Part shown: piece by piece, positions 36,748 through 48,147 of the stretch
Layout of the letters: each line of letters opens with the position of its first letter
Position numbering within the stretch: the stretch's first letter is position 1
Source of the DNA: Batkoa obscura
Lineage: Eukaryota; Entomophthoromycota; Entomophthoromycetes; Entomophthorales; Batkoaceae
Direction: 5' to 3'
Assembly: GCA_030770535.1 (NCBI GenBank)
Contig: JASVEC010000017.1
Location: 186,001-250,000, forward strand
Length of the DNA stretch: 64,000 nt
Notes under the pieces: generated by a model
What the model was told of the DNA's origin: nothing
Seen by the model: only the letters and a program-made list of their open reading frames with translations
Databases searched by the model: none
Translations under genes and position numbers: made by a program

Positions 36748-38845
36748 TTAATTTTCTTTTAACTGAGGAATCATGACCAACCTCATTATTACTATTATTA
36801 TCCCTGATTTAACTAAAGATTCTTCGATTTTAATAAATTGATTCAAAATACCTTGAGCAGTAGCATCTTCCTTATTATTTTTATTCTTTACTATTACTTC
36901 CGATTTAATATTTTCTTCTTTTACTTTAGCTAAATAAAATTATTCTTAATTTATTATTAAATAAAAAAACCAAATAAAACTTACGCATACTAATACATTC
37001 CAAACATGTCATATCATTACGATTATATTTAAGATCTACTTTACATTTTTCATTTAAAGCACAACATATAATTATTGCATCTTTAAATAACCTTTCTTTT
37101 AAAATCAATCTTGGTAATAAATCATCAATCATAAAATAAAATTGTTGATGACCATTTTTAGTAAATGTCATATAATGGCCATTTAAACCATGTTTTTCTC
37201 GAAATAAAGTTACTGAACTTAAATTATATTTTACTTTTCTTTTATCTGTTATATATGCTCTTAAATATAATTTATTATCAAATTTAATATCATTTTTAAT
37301 CCTTACTGAATCTTTAGGAGGTTTATCAATGTGTTATCAATAATACTTTTGCTGATTTGTAAAGTTTTATTTGTTGTTAACATTGGGAACAATAAGTTTG
37401 AATTGGCTTTATTGCAAAATAGTCCATTAAACATTGTTCAACACTTTTATGTAATTTCATCTCTCCTTCATTGGTGTATTCAAAACTGAATAAATTTAAA
37501 AAGTGGGTAAAATTAGAGTTATTACTTTCATGTCCTTTTGTATTACCTTTAATTATATCTTTTGTGATTATTCCAAATATTTGACATATTGGGTTATTAA
37601 TTTGATCAATTTTATTTAATAATCTAAATAAACTCAATTATCTAATAAATACATTTTAATAGACCAACAATATTTTAATTACTCTGAAGGATGATTCAAT
37701 TTAAAATATTTTTCAATTTCTTCAAGTAATTCCGAATTCACCAATATCTATTGTTTTAAGCATCTTTAATACCATACAGTGCTTTTTCTATTAATAAATC
37801 ACTTACATTCTAAATGGTCATATCTTAGCATTAAATCTTTAAAATACTCTAAATTTAATAAAGATTGGAAAGAGGCGTTACCATAACTTAATTGCTTTCG
37901 AGATGGATTTCTTAAATCAATTCCATGATCACCTAAATCTGGATACCTATTTTTTAATTTTAAATATATTGGTTTATATGAATTTAGTTCTCCTGCTCTA
38001 TCATTCATTTTAATTGTATTAGTTACACCGACTTTCTCATTTTCATCTATTTGTATAACTATAATAGTAAATTAAATTAAAAGTTAAATTTATTTATAAA
38101 ACAATAACAATATCAAATACTACTTACATTTCTCATCACCAATCAAATAAACATTCCCAAGCTTTTTCAACTCCACTATTTCTTTTAATAATCTCAACTC
38201 TTTTAAAGCTTTTGATTCTTCCGTTTCAATACAATCTCCTAAAACATTTTCATTTTTTCAAAATAATCCAATTCTTTTCTTGGTAACTGTTTACATAATT
38301 TTATATAATAATCTTTAATCATGTTAAATAATTGTATCTTTTGAACGTCAGTCTGAAAACCACTGTTATCAATCCCATTTTCAACCCCTTATAAATTTAT
38401 TAATAATTTTCAAACTTACTTCTCCATAATCAGTCACTTACCTAACGACTCGAAAGCATTTTTATTACCATATACTCTTTCATTTAATTGAATTGCAGCT
38501 CAAGAGCCATCAGTATTAAATCTTGAAATTCCTTGGTTACAGCAAATGTCATCCCCAATATCAATTTCATCTGGATTCATTAAACCAGTTAAAAATCTTC
38601 CTAGTTTTTGATTATTAAAGGTGGGAGTTAAATAATTTTCTTTTAAAAAATTTGTAGAACTAGTTGGGTGATCTTAAAGCTTCTTGACCATTACAATAGT
38701 ATTTCCTGATATTTATTTTATTAGGATTGAATGGTACAATGGTAAATCTCAGTGGTCTTTGATTATTAAATGTAGGAGTTGCAATGTCTTTCTGAGTTCC
38801 GCTTGTAGATTTGGGGGTTTTCATACCGTTGAGATATCCATCCAT
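36748..38845 (-). pseudogene. Ubiquitin-specific-protease-like gene, decayed, with Ser at the catalytic Cys position
   Basis: Several minus-strand open pieces follow the order of a USP domain. Exon-like 38008-37799 carries GIDLRNPSRKQLSYGNASFQSLL, matching the Cys-box G-L-x-N-x-G-N-T-C-Y-x-N-x-x-x-Q but with Ser for the catalytic Cys. 37637-37377 carries IFGI, a hydrophobic block, and SVEQCLMDYFAI...TYCSQC (one half of the zinc-finger ribbon). 37330-36970 carries KYNLSSVTLF..HGLNGHYMTFTKN...FYFMIDD, the His-box with its His and the following Asp. N-terminal pieces (38845-38550) contain a twice-repeated TPTFNNQ block. In-frame stops interrupt the zinc-ribbon stretch (after CSQC near 37377) and the piece between the Cys-box and 37637, and not all can be removed by introns. 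A highly diverged pseudo-protease with unusual introns is the alternative. Confidence 0.45.
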
Positions 38846-39399
38846 TTATTAGTGAGTGTATTGAAATTATCTAAAGAATAAAGTTAGATACTTGAAATAT
38901 TAAGTTGATATAAGCATTTAAAATTTTTAGAAATATAGCTAAAAATTGCATAGAACAACTTGTAGCTAGGCGTATTGGTATTTTTTAATTTGTAGTTAAA
39001 TTCATATTAGAAAAAAGTGGCACCAAACTAAAAACAATGGAAGACATCTAACTGCAAGACGTTCTAAAGGCATTTGCAAATAAAAACGCTTAATATAAGG
39101 AAATAGTTTTGTAGAAGACTTTATTGCTTTGATTAGTGACAAAGTAAAATTAATCAATCGTTATACAACTCAAAGAGAAAAAAATAAAAAGGAATACTAA
39201 TCACTATATTAGGTAATAAACAAAGTACAGTCAAAGAAACCATCGCATGTTATTAAACTTACAAGCTATATCTATTATGAATTTAAATGTTCTACCAAGC
39301 AATTTCTTGTTCATTGTGATTAATATTAATACATTCGATATATAGTTTCAAACTAATTTAATTATGATTAGATTTTGAATTCATTTTAAAGTCTTTATG
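38846..39399. other. AT-rich intergenic sequence
   Basis: No gene supported; short remnants only. Confidence 0.35.
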
Positions 39400-40375
39400 C
39401 AACAAGACCAAAATGATAAAAATAGCAAGAAATTAAGTGATAATAGCAAACAATAACGTACTACGTTAAGTAAAGATGGGAAAAAGAAATTATGGATGTT
39501 GGTAGAAGAGCAAAGGATGAGTACAGGATAGATGGTATCTCAGTTAAACCTAAAATATAATATCTGTAAACCATTTATTTACCGAGAAAAAAAATGATGA
39601 CCAATCATACATACAAAGTAGTAACAAGATGAAAGGTATCACTAATAAAACTAAAAACGATACTAGCAATCCAACCAAAGGTACTTCATGGGGAAAAGTT
39701 GTTGATCGAAGGAAGACCACAAAAGAGGCTTGAAAAGAATTAAACTTAAACCCTAGGACTGCAAGAAAAATTGATGCTAATAAAAGAAATAGTTTCGAAA
39801 ATGCTATTGATAATAACCAAGTAGCAACATAAGATACCGAATCAATGGAAAAATTTCTTCCTTGAGGATATATTAATAATGATAAAGAGACCAGAAAAAT
39901 TTTAGTAGAATTAATTTTTTATCAAAAAACGTTAGTTAAAGAAGCAATCAATAAGTTAAATATCAAATACGAAGCAGCAAAATACATTGCTGCACAAGTG
40001 AGAGAAAAATAAAAGCTACACAACTATGAAAAAATAGATAATCAAGCTAATAGCAGCTTAGAAAGCTCTACTCAAAGATGTAAAAGTAGAATAATTTGTG
40101 CTATCAAAGATACTTTATCGGAATCAATAAATATCCGAAGGAAATCCGAATTAAAGACATCAAAATTTTTTTACATAAATTGTTCCACAGAAAAAAGTAT
40201 CTAAAAGAAAGGAAAAAAGTAAAAGGAAAGAAAAAATAAAGAAAAAATAGTGACAGAAAAGGATGATGAAACTAATTTCAATGATGACCAAGAGCTTTTT
40301 AAGCTTAATAATGAAGAGGAAATTGCTGCATAGGAGGGTGGTGAAAATAATTATAAAAATGATCAGGTATTAATT
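39400..40375 (+). pseudogene. Degenerate Tc1/mariner-like transposase relic (N-terminal HTH region)
   Basis: Open pieces in shifting frames read like the helix-turn-helix part of zygomycete Tc1-type transposases. Around 39870-40010 the reading KETRKILVELIFYQ, then TLVKEAINKLNIKYEAAKYI, resembles the repeated 'gktvkeAAkkLgIkystA' HTH. Before it lie Lys/Asn-rich pieces (near 39400-39560), and after it a Lys/Glu-rich tail to about 40370. Numerous stops and frameshifts separate the pieces, and no DDE core follows. The AT-rich repeat after it (from 40400) also occurs at 25870, so both may belong to one element family. Confidence 0.4.
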
Positions 40376-40399
40376 TAAGTTAATAAAAATAATTTATAA

Positions 40400-40700
40400 A
40401 TTAATCTAAACTAGTATTTTCTTATAAACTTGTTTTGGTAATTTCAACTGATAAATAGCTTTTATACTATTGAATTTAAAATGTAAAAATCAAGAATTCT
40501 CAATGTTTTATCTTTTTTAAAACTGTTTAATAATTTTTACTTTAATAAATAATAATTTAATATTATTAATATAATAACAAAATATTATAATAATGACAAT
40601 AATAGTGATAATAGCAACATATTAGATTATATTTATTTATAAATAACTTTTTAGTTTAGGTTATAAATTTTGATCTAAATTGGCTTTTTTTTAAGCAATA
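40400..40700 (+). repeat. Dispersed AT-rich repeat shared with 25870-26320
   Basis: Same order of short phrases as at 25870-26320. It follows the Tc1-like relic, so it is perhaps part of the same decayed element. Confidence 0.4.
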
Positions 40701-41079
40701 GACTTTAAAAAAATTAATTAAATAACTGGTTTTAAAAATTACTGCTTTTTTTTAAAACTAAATTAAACCAGCTATAGTAATATTTATATTAGTTTTGTAG
40801 CTAATTGTTTTTTAATAATATAAATTTAAAAATATAAACCAGTATAAGCATGCAAATCATTTATTTGAATAATAATTATTTTTTGATAATTGCTAATAAC
40901 TAAGTAAATAACTTGCATTTTTACATTAGTTTATATTTTTAATGCTATATTAAATTAATTTTTATATATTTTTATATACTTATTATTATATTTATTATTA
41001 TTATTATTAAATTTTATTTTAATTTTATTTTAAACTTTTTAGTATTATATATATATATTTATTTATAAAATTAGTGTAG

Positions 41080-41890
41080 CTTTTTATGAAAGTTAATATT
41101 GGATAATTAGAGTTAAAAGCAGTTTTTGCTTAACTAACTAGCTATAAATCAATAAGAATGAAAATATACAATAAGTTACAAACTGTGAAATATTGGTTTA
41201 TTAGCTCTCAGATTGATTATAACACAACAATCACTCAAGTTGCTGTGTTCTCAAGTTCAAACACAATCAACTCAGAGTCCCTTATTTTGATTTGCTGCGA
41301 GAATTTCTAACTTCATATTGCAAACAATATTATCTTCTCGTTTTAATATCCATACTTATTGGAGTATAAAAGAGATCCTTCAATATGATAACTCGAGGCT
41401 TTTTAACTGAATTACTCCCTGATATCGTACTATTAATAAAGCCACTAAGTCTTTCTGACAACATCTTACGTAGATTTTATAGTAGTATCTTTTATTCTAT
41501 TTGTTTTACATAGTTCGTAACTTATTACGTATTATTCTTATTCATTTAAGTCTATCTTAGTTATATAAACTAAGACCGTTTGACTCAAGGCAAGTTAATC
41601 AACCAAGAACCGCTTTTAACTCCTACCACTGAGTACCAGCTTTCACAAAACTATATAAAATAAATAAAATAAAAAGTATTACTGTAAAATTTATATAAAA
41701 TATTATAAAACTTAATAGCTTTATTAAAAAATAATTAAAAAAAGCTTTAAATTACTATATTATTTTTTTTTATAAATACTTTAATCAGGCGGCTGTATAT
41801 AAAAAGCATAATAACAGCTATTTTCTATTATAGTTGCTAAGTATGGACATTAAAATATAAAAATAACATTTCTTATAATTAAGTGGTAAA
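41080..41890 (+). repeat. Dispersed AT-rich repeat, copy 2, interrupted by a solo LTR
   Basis: Both halves (41080-41183 and 41648-41890) match 8720-9190 in order, including 'agttaaaagcagtttttgct', 'cataataacagcta' and 'aattaagtgg'. The LTR at 41184-41647 is inserted between them, so the repeat is older than the LTR insertion. Confidence 0.55.
41184..41647 (+). mobile_element. Solo LTR, fossil, with 4-bp target duplication
   Basis: 464 bp, with perfect 7-bp terminal inverted repeats TGTGAAA...TTTCACA. It is flanked on both sides by AAAC. No internal retroelement sequence is present, so it is a solo LTR left by recombination. It is inserted inside the AT-rich repeat 41080-41890. Similar along its length to 52423-52873, so moderately young. 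Confidence 0.82.
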
Positions 41891-42022
41891 ATTTTTATAG
41901 CAAATTTAAATTTAAAAACATAGCAATTTTCAGTAGCAAAATTATTTAAAGCTAATCAAATTTATTATATAGTTAAATTTTGAACTTTATTTACATTTTT
42001 AATTCTCTTTAGCTATATTATA

Positions 42023-42120
42023 TAGGGAAGTATTTTTTGTTTAAGAATTTTACTAACAAATTTTCCACTTAAATAGCGTTTAAAAATGGAAAAAGGGATG
42101 AAACCAAAAAAACACCTTCA
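42023..42120 (+). mobile_element. TA-flanked MITE, copy 7
   Basis: About 98 bp. TAGGGAAGTATTTTTTGTTTAAG at the left, AACACCTTCA at the right and TA flanks. The core is slightly changed (AAATAGCGTTTAAA). Confidence 0.75.
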
Positions 42121-42186
42121 TATATATATTATATTGTTTAAAATAATATATAAAAATAAATTAAATAATAACTTTTTAATTAGTTA

Positions 42187-42279
42187 AAATATTGTTTAAA
42201 AATTTTCTTAACAATTTTTTTGCTTAAACAATACTTGAAAAAATAGAAAAAGTGATGAAGCCAAAAAAACATACCTATT
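42187..42279 (+). mobile_element. Degenerate MITE of the same family, copy 8
   Basis: About 93 bp. It keeps TTTAAAAATTTTCTTAACAA and AAAAAGTGATGAAGCCAAAA in register, but the termini and the GCGCTT core are eroded. Confidence 0.55.
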
Positions 42280-43230
42280 TGATGTTCATAAATTAAATGC
42301 TGCTGAACAATTATGAGTTTATTGCTTATATAACAATATTTTATTAAATATTCAAATTATGCAGGAAAGTTCCCATTTAAATTATTTTAATAGTAGCTTT
42401 AAAAAGTAGCATAAACTACCCAAAATCCGTTCAACTTAAATTTTAATCTAATATGGTAATGAAAATAAATGCGCCAATTTTCAATCAAATCTTTCAAAAA
42501 AGCTTATGTATATGTCATAATGCCCTAGTCAATGTATAACCTTGTCTGTATTAAGTTTTACTTTGTTTTTAGCTATATTATAAATAAATAAAAACTAAAT
42601 TTAAAATCTGAAAATAATGTTTCAATATTAGAACTTTTAAAGTTTAAATGATAGACTTTTGTTTGTTTTAACCAATAAAATATTTACAAAATTTGAAAGT
42701 GTAGCTAACACAAAAGTAGATTGACTTAAGAAGCAACTGCAATTTTAAACATTAAAACAATCAATTTACCAATATTCAGTTTAGCCGTGTCGGAAAAAAA
42801 ATCGGCAATCTGAAAACTATCAAAAAAATCAAAAACTCAAACTTAAAGTAATAATAATATTATTATTATTAATATTAAGGGATAAGAGTAATATTAAATT
42901 TTAAAATGCCAACTATTATAATGGACTATAAACCATTGATAATTATCATAGAATAATAAATAACTAAAATTGACACATTAATGATCTTAGACTAAGTAAG
43001 GTTTAATACTTTATCAAATCATTCGGACCGAAATTGCATAATAAACTCATCATAAATCATGGGTCAACGTAATAAGAAAAATGATATTATATAGCTTAAA
43101 AATGATTGGTCGAAAACATCAATTTATACTGTCAACCATTACTTATGTGTGTCAAAAAATGCTATATAAATGAAAAGAGCCCTTAAATTTAATATTTATA
43201 TCTTTTATAAGAATCACTAACAACACCAAA
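42280..43230. other. Intergenic sequence upstream of the MGST3 gene
   Basis: No gene seen. 'gctatataaatg' about 65 bp before the ATG at 43231 is a plausible TATA box. Confidence 0.4.
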
Positions 43231-43877
43231 ATGACTTTTGCTTTATCTCTTACCCCAGAACATGGTTATGTAAATTTAATTTTGTCTGTTTATTCATTTA
43301 ATAATATAATTATTAGGTATTATTAACTTCTGCTGCCGTCTCTGTTCAATGCTTCCTCAGTGCTGCTGCTGTATCAAGCTTAAGAAAGAAATTCAACGTT
43401 CCAGTAAGTTTAAACAATAATTGAAATAGACTTAATTTAACATTGACAAAAATAGTACCCAGATTCTGGTGATGGCAGACACGCTGCTAAATTAAGGTAA
43501 ATAATAACAACTAATAAGATAATAATATACTAAGTAATATAATAGTGATGAACAATGGGAACAATTCCACAATGCTCAAAGAGCTCATCATAATTATACT
43601 GAACAAGTAGGAATAACTCAATCTTTATTACTTGCCGCTGGTATTCTTCATCCTAAAGTAGCTACTGGACTTGGATTAGCTTATATTGTAAGTTTTGTAC
43701 CTTTTATATTTGTTTTATTAATACATAAAAAAGGCTGGACGTCAACTTTATTATCATGGTTATGTTAACCAAGGTCCAAGTGGTAGAATTTATGGTGTAT
43801 TACTTTTAGATGGTGGATTAATCGGTTTACTTGGCACCTTAGTCTATTCCGGTTTATCTTTAGCCGGTTTTATTTAA
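43231..43877 (+). CDS. Microsomal glutathione S-transferase 3-like MAPEG protein
   Basis: Five exons (43231-43269, 43317-43403, 43456-43496, 43546-43687, 43734-43877) join to 150 residues, typical for MAPEG. The first hydrophobic helix is VLLTSAAVSVQCFLSAAAV. The MGST3 signature follows: RKKFNVPYPDSGDGRHAAKL, then FHNAQRAHHNYTEQVGITQSLLLAAG, carrying the conserved Asn/Glu that bind glutathione. Two more helices follow (HPKVATGLGLAYI; VLLLDGGLIGLLGTLVYSGLSLAGFI) around GRQLYYHGYVNQGPSGR. Family role: membrane glutathione transferase and lipid-hydroperoxide peroxidase in ER or mitochondrial outer membrane. Introns are 46-53 bp, among the shortest here. Confidence 0.92.
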
Positions 43878-44172
43878 TCTATTAATAGTCGTGTAATAAA
43901 CTTAAAATAGCATTAGCATATTATAACTTTTGAATGTAAAATATATCAAATAAAAGTAGTTTAATACTAAAGGTTCTTTATTAGTAAATTTACTAATATT
44001 TTGGTTTTTGACCTTAAGTATAAATATTATTAACATTTTAAAGAGAACATTTCCTATTTTTATTGTATAAAATTGATTACGTATATTACACTTAAAATTA
44101 TTATAAAAATAAGTATCTAATGAACATAACAAATACGGTGATGGGCATAGACTCGCTTTTGTCCAAATTGTA

Positions 44173-44293
44173 TGGGATATCATTTTTTGTTCAACATTTG
44201 GTAATATTTTTTTTGTTTAAGACTTTTGCTAACAGTCTTTCCACTCAAATAACACTTAAAAGATGGAAAAAGTGAAGTCAAAAAAACACTCCA
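44173..44293 (+). mobile_element. TA-flanked MITE, copy 9
   Basis: About 121 bp. The left end TGGGATATCATTTTTTGTTC is followed by a second left-end-like stretch (ATTTTTTTTGTTTAAGACTTTTGC), as if part of the left end were duplicated. The right end is AACACTCCA, with TA flanks. Confidence 0.65.
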
Positions 44294-44616
44294 TATAGTT
44301 AAAAAAAATTTTTATGTATAAACAATGAACAAAACAATGAAACAATCAAAATTCTTATATTTAATGGATGTAATACTAATGTTTTGTTTATGATAACTAT
44401 GAAACTATAAAGACTTTAAATTTTGTGAAAACAAACATATAATTTCAAAATCAATTCTTTTATTTAAACTTTATATTATAAATTAAAAAATGTATATATA
44501 AGAAAAGGTATTGTGGAATACAATTTAATTCAAATTGAAGTGTTAATAAACAGAGGAGCTTAGTGAACTTGCTTTCAAAAATGGTAACCTAAACAAAGAG
44601 TACGAATAATAACAAA

Positions 44617-45639
44617 TTAATTGAATATGTTATTGCTATTATTATTATCATTATTATTATTTAGATTCATATGAGATAATGAAAAACGGGGTTGAGGTGG
44701 GGATGCTAATATTGATAATGGCTCATATTCCATTGGATTAATTAAATTTAATGAACTATTCTTGCTATTATTAGTTACGTTATTGTTATTACCAAACATA
44801 TTCAAACTTGGATTATACATATGAATAGAATCCAAAGAAGGGTCTAGTGGAGGCATAGAAAAAGAGTTTGGATATGGAGAATAAGGATTCATTGATAAGG
44901 CATTAGCATTAGAAGCAAACAATTCAGAAGGCGATTGATGTAAATAACAACATCTTTTACCATAAGGACAACTACCAGTTTCATAATAATTCTTACACAG
45001 TTGTGTTTTATACTTAGGATGTCGATTCACAGTTCTAAGATCGGCTACTCCGTGCGCAAATCGACATTTTTGATTATATCGACAATGACCTGTATTTAAA
45101 AAGGTAGTACACATTTCGGTTTTAAATAAAGTCACGCTTTTGTTTCTATTTTCATCATTTTGGCCTGATTCTGGGCTATTATTTTTTTTACCATTTTTAC
45201 CATTTTTATTATTTCCATTACTACTTTCATCATCGTCATCTAATCCAAGACGATCAAGTGAGTTGATTAAGTCTTCTTCAAAAGCAAGCATGTCTTTTGA
45301 CTTAAAATTGGAAGGTAGAGAGTCATAGCTAGGGTATATAGGTGGTGCTTGGTATTGATAATTGTTCAACTTATTATTAATACTACTATTAATATCATTG
45401 AATTCTTTATCCTTAGAATCGCTGCTTCCATTGCTTAATTTACTTTTAGGATTAAATAAGTCTAAAGAAGGAGTGCGAAAAAAAGAGGTAGGATCTAAAT
45501 TGGTATGAAACGGATCCCATTCATTTTTTTTGGGTAGTGAAGGGCCAGTAGAAGTACTAGATGAAAGTGATGGTTGGAAAACCTTTGTCTCCTTTTTTTC
45601 TTTTTCTATTTTACTTTGGGTTGTATTTGTTGTAAGCAT
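44617..45639 (-). CDS. TTP/Zfs1-type tandem CCCH zinc-finger mRNA-decay protein
   Basis: Single exon, 340 residues. Two CCCH fingers of the tristetraprolin type occur in tandem. Finger 1 (C177, C186, C192, H196) is preceded by LFKTEM. Finger 2 (C215, C224, C230, H234) is preceded by YKTQL. Both have C-x8-C-x5-C-x3-H spacing with an 18-residue linker, as in Zfs1, Cth1/Cth2 and TTP. The flanks are low-complexity Ser/Asn, with an acidic DDDDE patch near 134-138 and an Asn-rich C-terminus. Family role: binds AU-rich elements (UAUUUAU) in 3' UTRs and recruits deadenylation. Given the AT-rich genome, target specificity must rest on spacing and context. About 950 bp of gene-free sequence lies upstream, which suits a long regulated 5' region. 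Confidence 0.92.
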   Translation of the reverse strand: MLTTNTTQSKIEKEKKETKVFQPSLSSSTSTGPSLPKKNEWDPFHTNLDPTSFFRTPSLDLFNPKSKLSNGSSDSKDKEFNDINSSINNKLNNYQYQAPPIYPSYDSLPSNFKSKDMLAFEEDLINSLDRLGLDDDDESSNGNNKNGKNGKKNNSPESGQNDENRNKSVTLFKTEMCTTFLNTGHCRYNQKCRFAHGVADLRTVNRHPKYKTQLCKNYYETGSCPYGKRCCYLHQSPSELFASNANALSMNPYSPYPNSFSMPPLDPSLDSIHMYNPSLNMFGNNNNVTNNSKNSSLNLINPMEYEPLSILASPPQPRFSLSHMNLNNNNDNNNSNNIFN

Positions 45640-46588
45640 GGTATTATTGATTTATTTATGTTATTCTATTATTTATATTAACAATTTGGTTATAAATAAA
45701 ATTCAACTAATAAAGAATATTAATCTATAAATAACTATATATATACGTAGAATAAATTAAAAAGGTATATATATATAAAAGATAAATAATCTAAAATGAA
45801 TAAATAAATAAATAATCTTCTATATCAAACTATTATCACGAGCAATAATAACTCAACGTTATATAAATAAAAAGATAATAAATAAATTCACTTAATTATA
45901 ATCTAACAAGCTAATAACTATAATAATAAAACTAGTTGGGTGTATTATTATTACAATTATTCGATCTCAAATCACTTAAAAACAAAACAAAACAAAACTT
46001 TAGTAGAAAATTTTTAATTTCAAATGAAAATTTTTTCAGTGTTCTTTTACCTAGTTTTTAATATTTTTTGACAAATTAAAATTTTTTATAATTATCATAT
46101 TACGAATACCACTTTAATTTTAAAATTCACTTATACTTTACCTAATAAAATTATATATTCTTATATAAAAGGACTTTAATTAGTAAAACTGGAATTGATG
46201 ATTTTTTCTCGGTAAATCATTGGTGAACAGCTTTAGCTAAACCTAAAAAAATTATACTAAAAAGATAGCAAAATAAAAAAAAACGGTTGACTTTAAATAA
46301 AATAAGTGAATATATGATTTTATATATTTTTAATTGAAACAAACTTAATTTATTTTTTTATCCCACACCACTATTTAAAATATTGTTTTTAATATGAAAC
46401 AATGTATACTAAAAAATTGCTTCGGATTAAATAAAAAAATGGGATTTCAAAATTTCAAAAATCATATCTTATTATTGGTTGAAGGCTAGCCAATTAAATT
46501 AGACTCATTTTGCATTTTATAATAGACAAAATAGGCTTTTTGTTAGTATTGGAAGTAAAAAAGTATATTTAAAAGGCAACATAGAAGG
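45640..46588. promoter_or_regulatory. Divergent intergenic region between the CCCH and RING genes
   Basis: 949 bp, very AT-rich, no ORF of note. It serves as the upstream region for the CCCH gene (minus) and the RING gene (plus). 'aagtatatttaaaagg' about 20 bp before 46589 is a possible TATA element for the RING gene. Confidence 0.4.
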
Positions 46589-47965
46589 ATGGGGTCCAAA
46601 GGGAATAAAAAAAATAAAAAGGAAGAGAAGAAGGGAAATAAGAAGAGTAAGCTATTGAAGAAAATTGGTAAAAAACTGGACCAGATTTATGATGTAATTT
46701 GTAAGAATAGTAAGAACGGTGTTATTGAACTACATAAATTAGAGACTGGAGATGAAGCGTTAAGAACTATAATAGAAACTATGAAACAAAAATATGTTTT
46801 AAGCGATAGAAACAGTAATATAATAAAGAATGAAAGTTTGGAATTAGAAAATGAATCACTAGAGTTGACATTAGAGAAAATGAAGGGAAATAATAATGAT
46901 AGTAAAGGTAGTCAAGAAGATAACAAAAAGAAGGATATTAATCTAGAATCAGAAATAAACAAAAAGGAGGTAAATAATTATATGAGTGCTACAAATAATG
47001 AAGATACAATGGTGATCAAGAGCACGAAATTAGAGCAAGAAAACAATGAATTAAAACTAGCATTAAAAGCTAGTGAAGAAAAAAATAATAAAATAAAAAG
47101 CGGACTAAATTGTATAGTATGCTTAAATTATTATGAATTGCCACATAATTTAGAGTGTGGTCATGTATTTTGCTTTCACTGCATTAAAGATTGGTTTTTG
47201 AGTCAAATTCGAAATGAAGTGAATTTATTTTGCCCGTTGTGCCGTTGTAATATTCAAAAGGTCCCCAATTTTTGTTTTATTTTGTATGAACAGATAAATC
47301 ATCAACTGGAAAATAATTCCAATAATAATAGCCGGCAGCTGCTAGAGAAAGTTAAAACAAGTTATCAAATATATCAAAATAAAAAAGAGGATATTTGGCT
47401 AGATATCTTTCCTAAATGCGGTATACGTAGTACCATAAAAGATGATGATGATGACGTTGAAAGATGCACCAATTGTCATTGGGAAGTAGTCAAAGGCGTT
47501 TGCACAAATTGCAATAACGTTTATACTTTAGATGATATTGTACCTTCTAGTTCAGACTCCGATACCGAGTTATCAGACGATAATAATGATAATAATGACA
47601 ATAATATTAATACCAATAGTAAGAGAAATAATGATCTATTATTAAATTCCATTCTAAAAGATAATGATAATGATGGATTTTTAAGTAATAGTTCAGAAGG
47701 TGAAGGAGAGCTTTTGGGCTATGACAGTATGGACCAGAGTGATGCAGAGAAAGATTTAGAATTGGATACTGATGATGGGTCATTTATATGCAATGATGAT
47801 GAAGTACAATATGATACTGGAGCTGAGGATAATGAAGATGAAGATGTGGAAGTGGAAGAAATTGTATTTAATAGAAACAAAAGAAAGAATAAGGATAATA
47901 GTGAAGATGAAGTTATTATAAAGAGAAGTAAAAAGATAATTATTGATGATGATGAAGAGGAATAA
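46589..47965 (+). CDS. RING-finger (C3HC4) protein with a second Cys cluster and acidic tail
   Basis: Single exon, 458 residues. A Lys-rich head (1-40) leads to a charged, coiled-coil-like middle (about 80-170). The C3HC4 RING has C175, C178, C190, H192, C195, C198, C215 and C218. After the RING comes a helix (FILYEQINHQLE). A second cysteine cluster lies around 290-312 (ERCTNCHWEVVKGVCTNCNN), the pattern 'C-x2-C-x-W-E...G-x-C-x2-C' known from fungal RING proteins. The last 140 residues are acidic and Ser/Asn-rich with a late KRKNK/KRSKK basic patch, a possible nuclear signal. Expected role: E3 ubiquitin ligase; substrate unknown. It diverges from the CCCH gene. Confidence 0.85.
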   Translation: MGSKGNKKNKKEEKKGNKKSKLLKKIGKKLDQIYDVICKNSKNGVIELHKLETGDEALRTIIETMKQKYVLSDRNSNIIKNESLELENESLELTLEKMKGNNNDSKGSQEDNKKKDINLESEINKKEVNNYMSATNNEDTMVIKSTKLEQENNELKLALKASEEKNNKIKSGLNCIVCLNYYELPHNLECGHVFCFHCIKDWFLSQIRNEVNLFCPLCRCNIQKVPNFCFILYEQINHQLENNSNNNSRQLLEKVKTSYQIYQNKKEDIWLDIFPKCGIRSTIKDDDDDVERCTNCHWEVVKGVCTNCNNVYTLDDIVPSSSDSDTELSDDNNDNNDNNINTNSKRNNDLLLNSILKDNDNDGFLSNSSEGEGELLGYDSMDQSDAEKDLELDTDDGSFICNDDEVQYDTGAEDNEDEDVEVEEIVFNRNKRKNKDNSEDEVIIKRSKKIIIDDDEEE

Positions 47966-48147
47966 ATGACCGACTACAATAAGCTGACTTACATTATTCT
48001 ACCCATATTACCTGTTTTATTTAATAAAATATCATTTATGTTTTAGTTTATTTTATTAGTCATAAACTATAGAATTATAAAAGCAAAATTAACTTAACAT
48101 TTTTATTATTTTACAAAAAGTAGAAGTCAGGACAATAAGTATGAGGA

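Noticed and set aside
43902-44183. Minus-strand 93-codon frame after the MGST3 gene
   Set aside because: It runs into the MITE at 44173 and has no motif; likely chance in AT-rich DNA.
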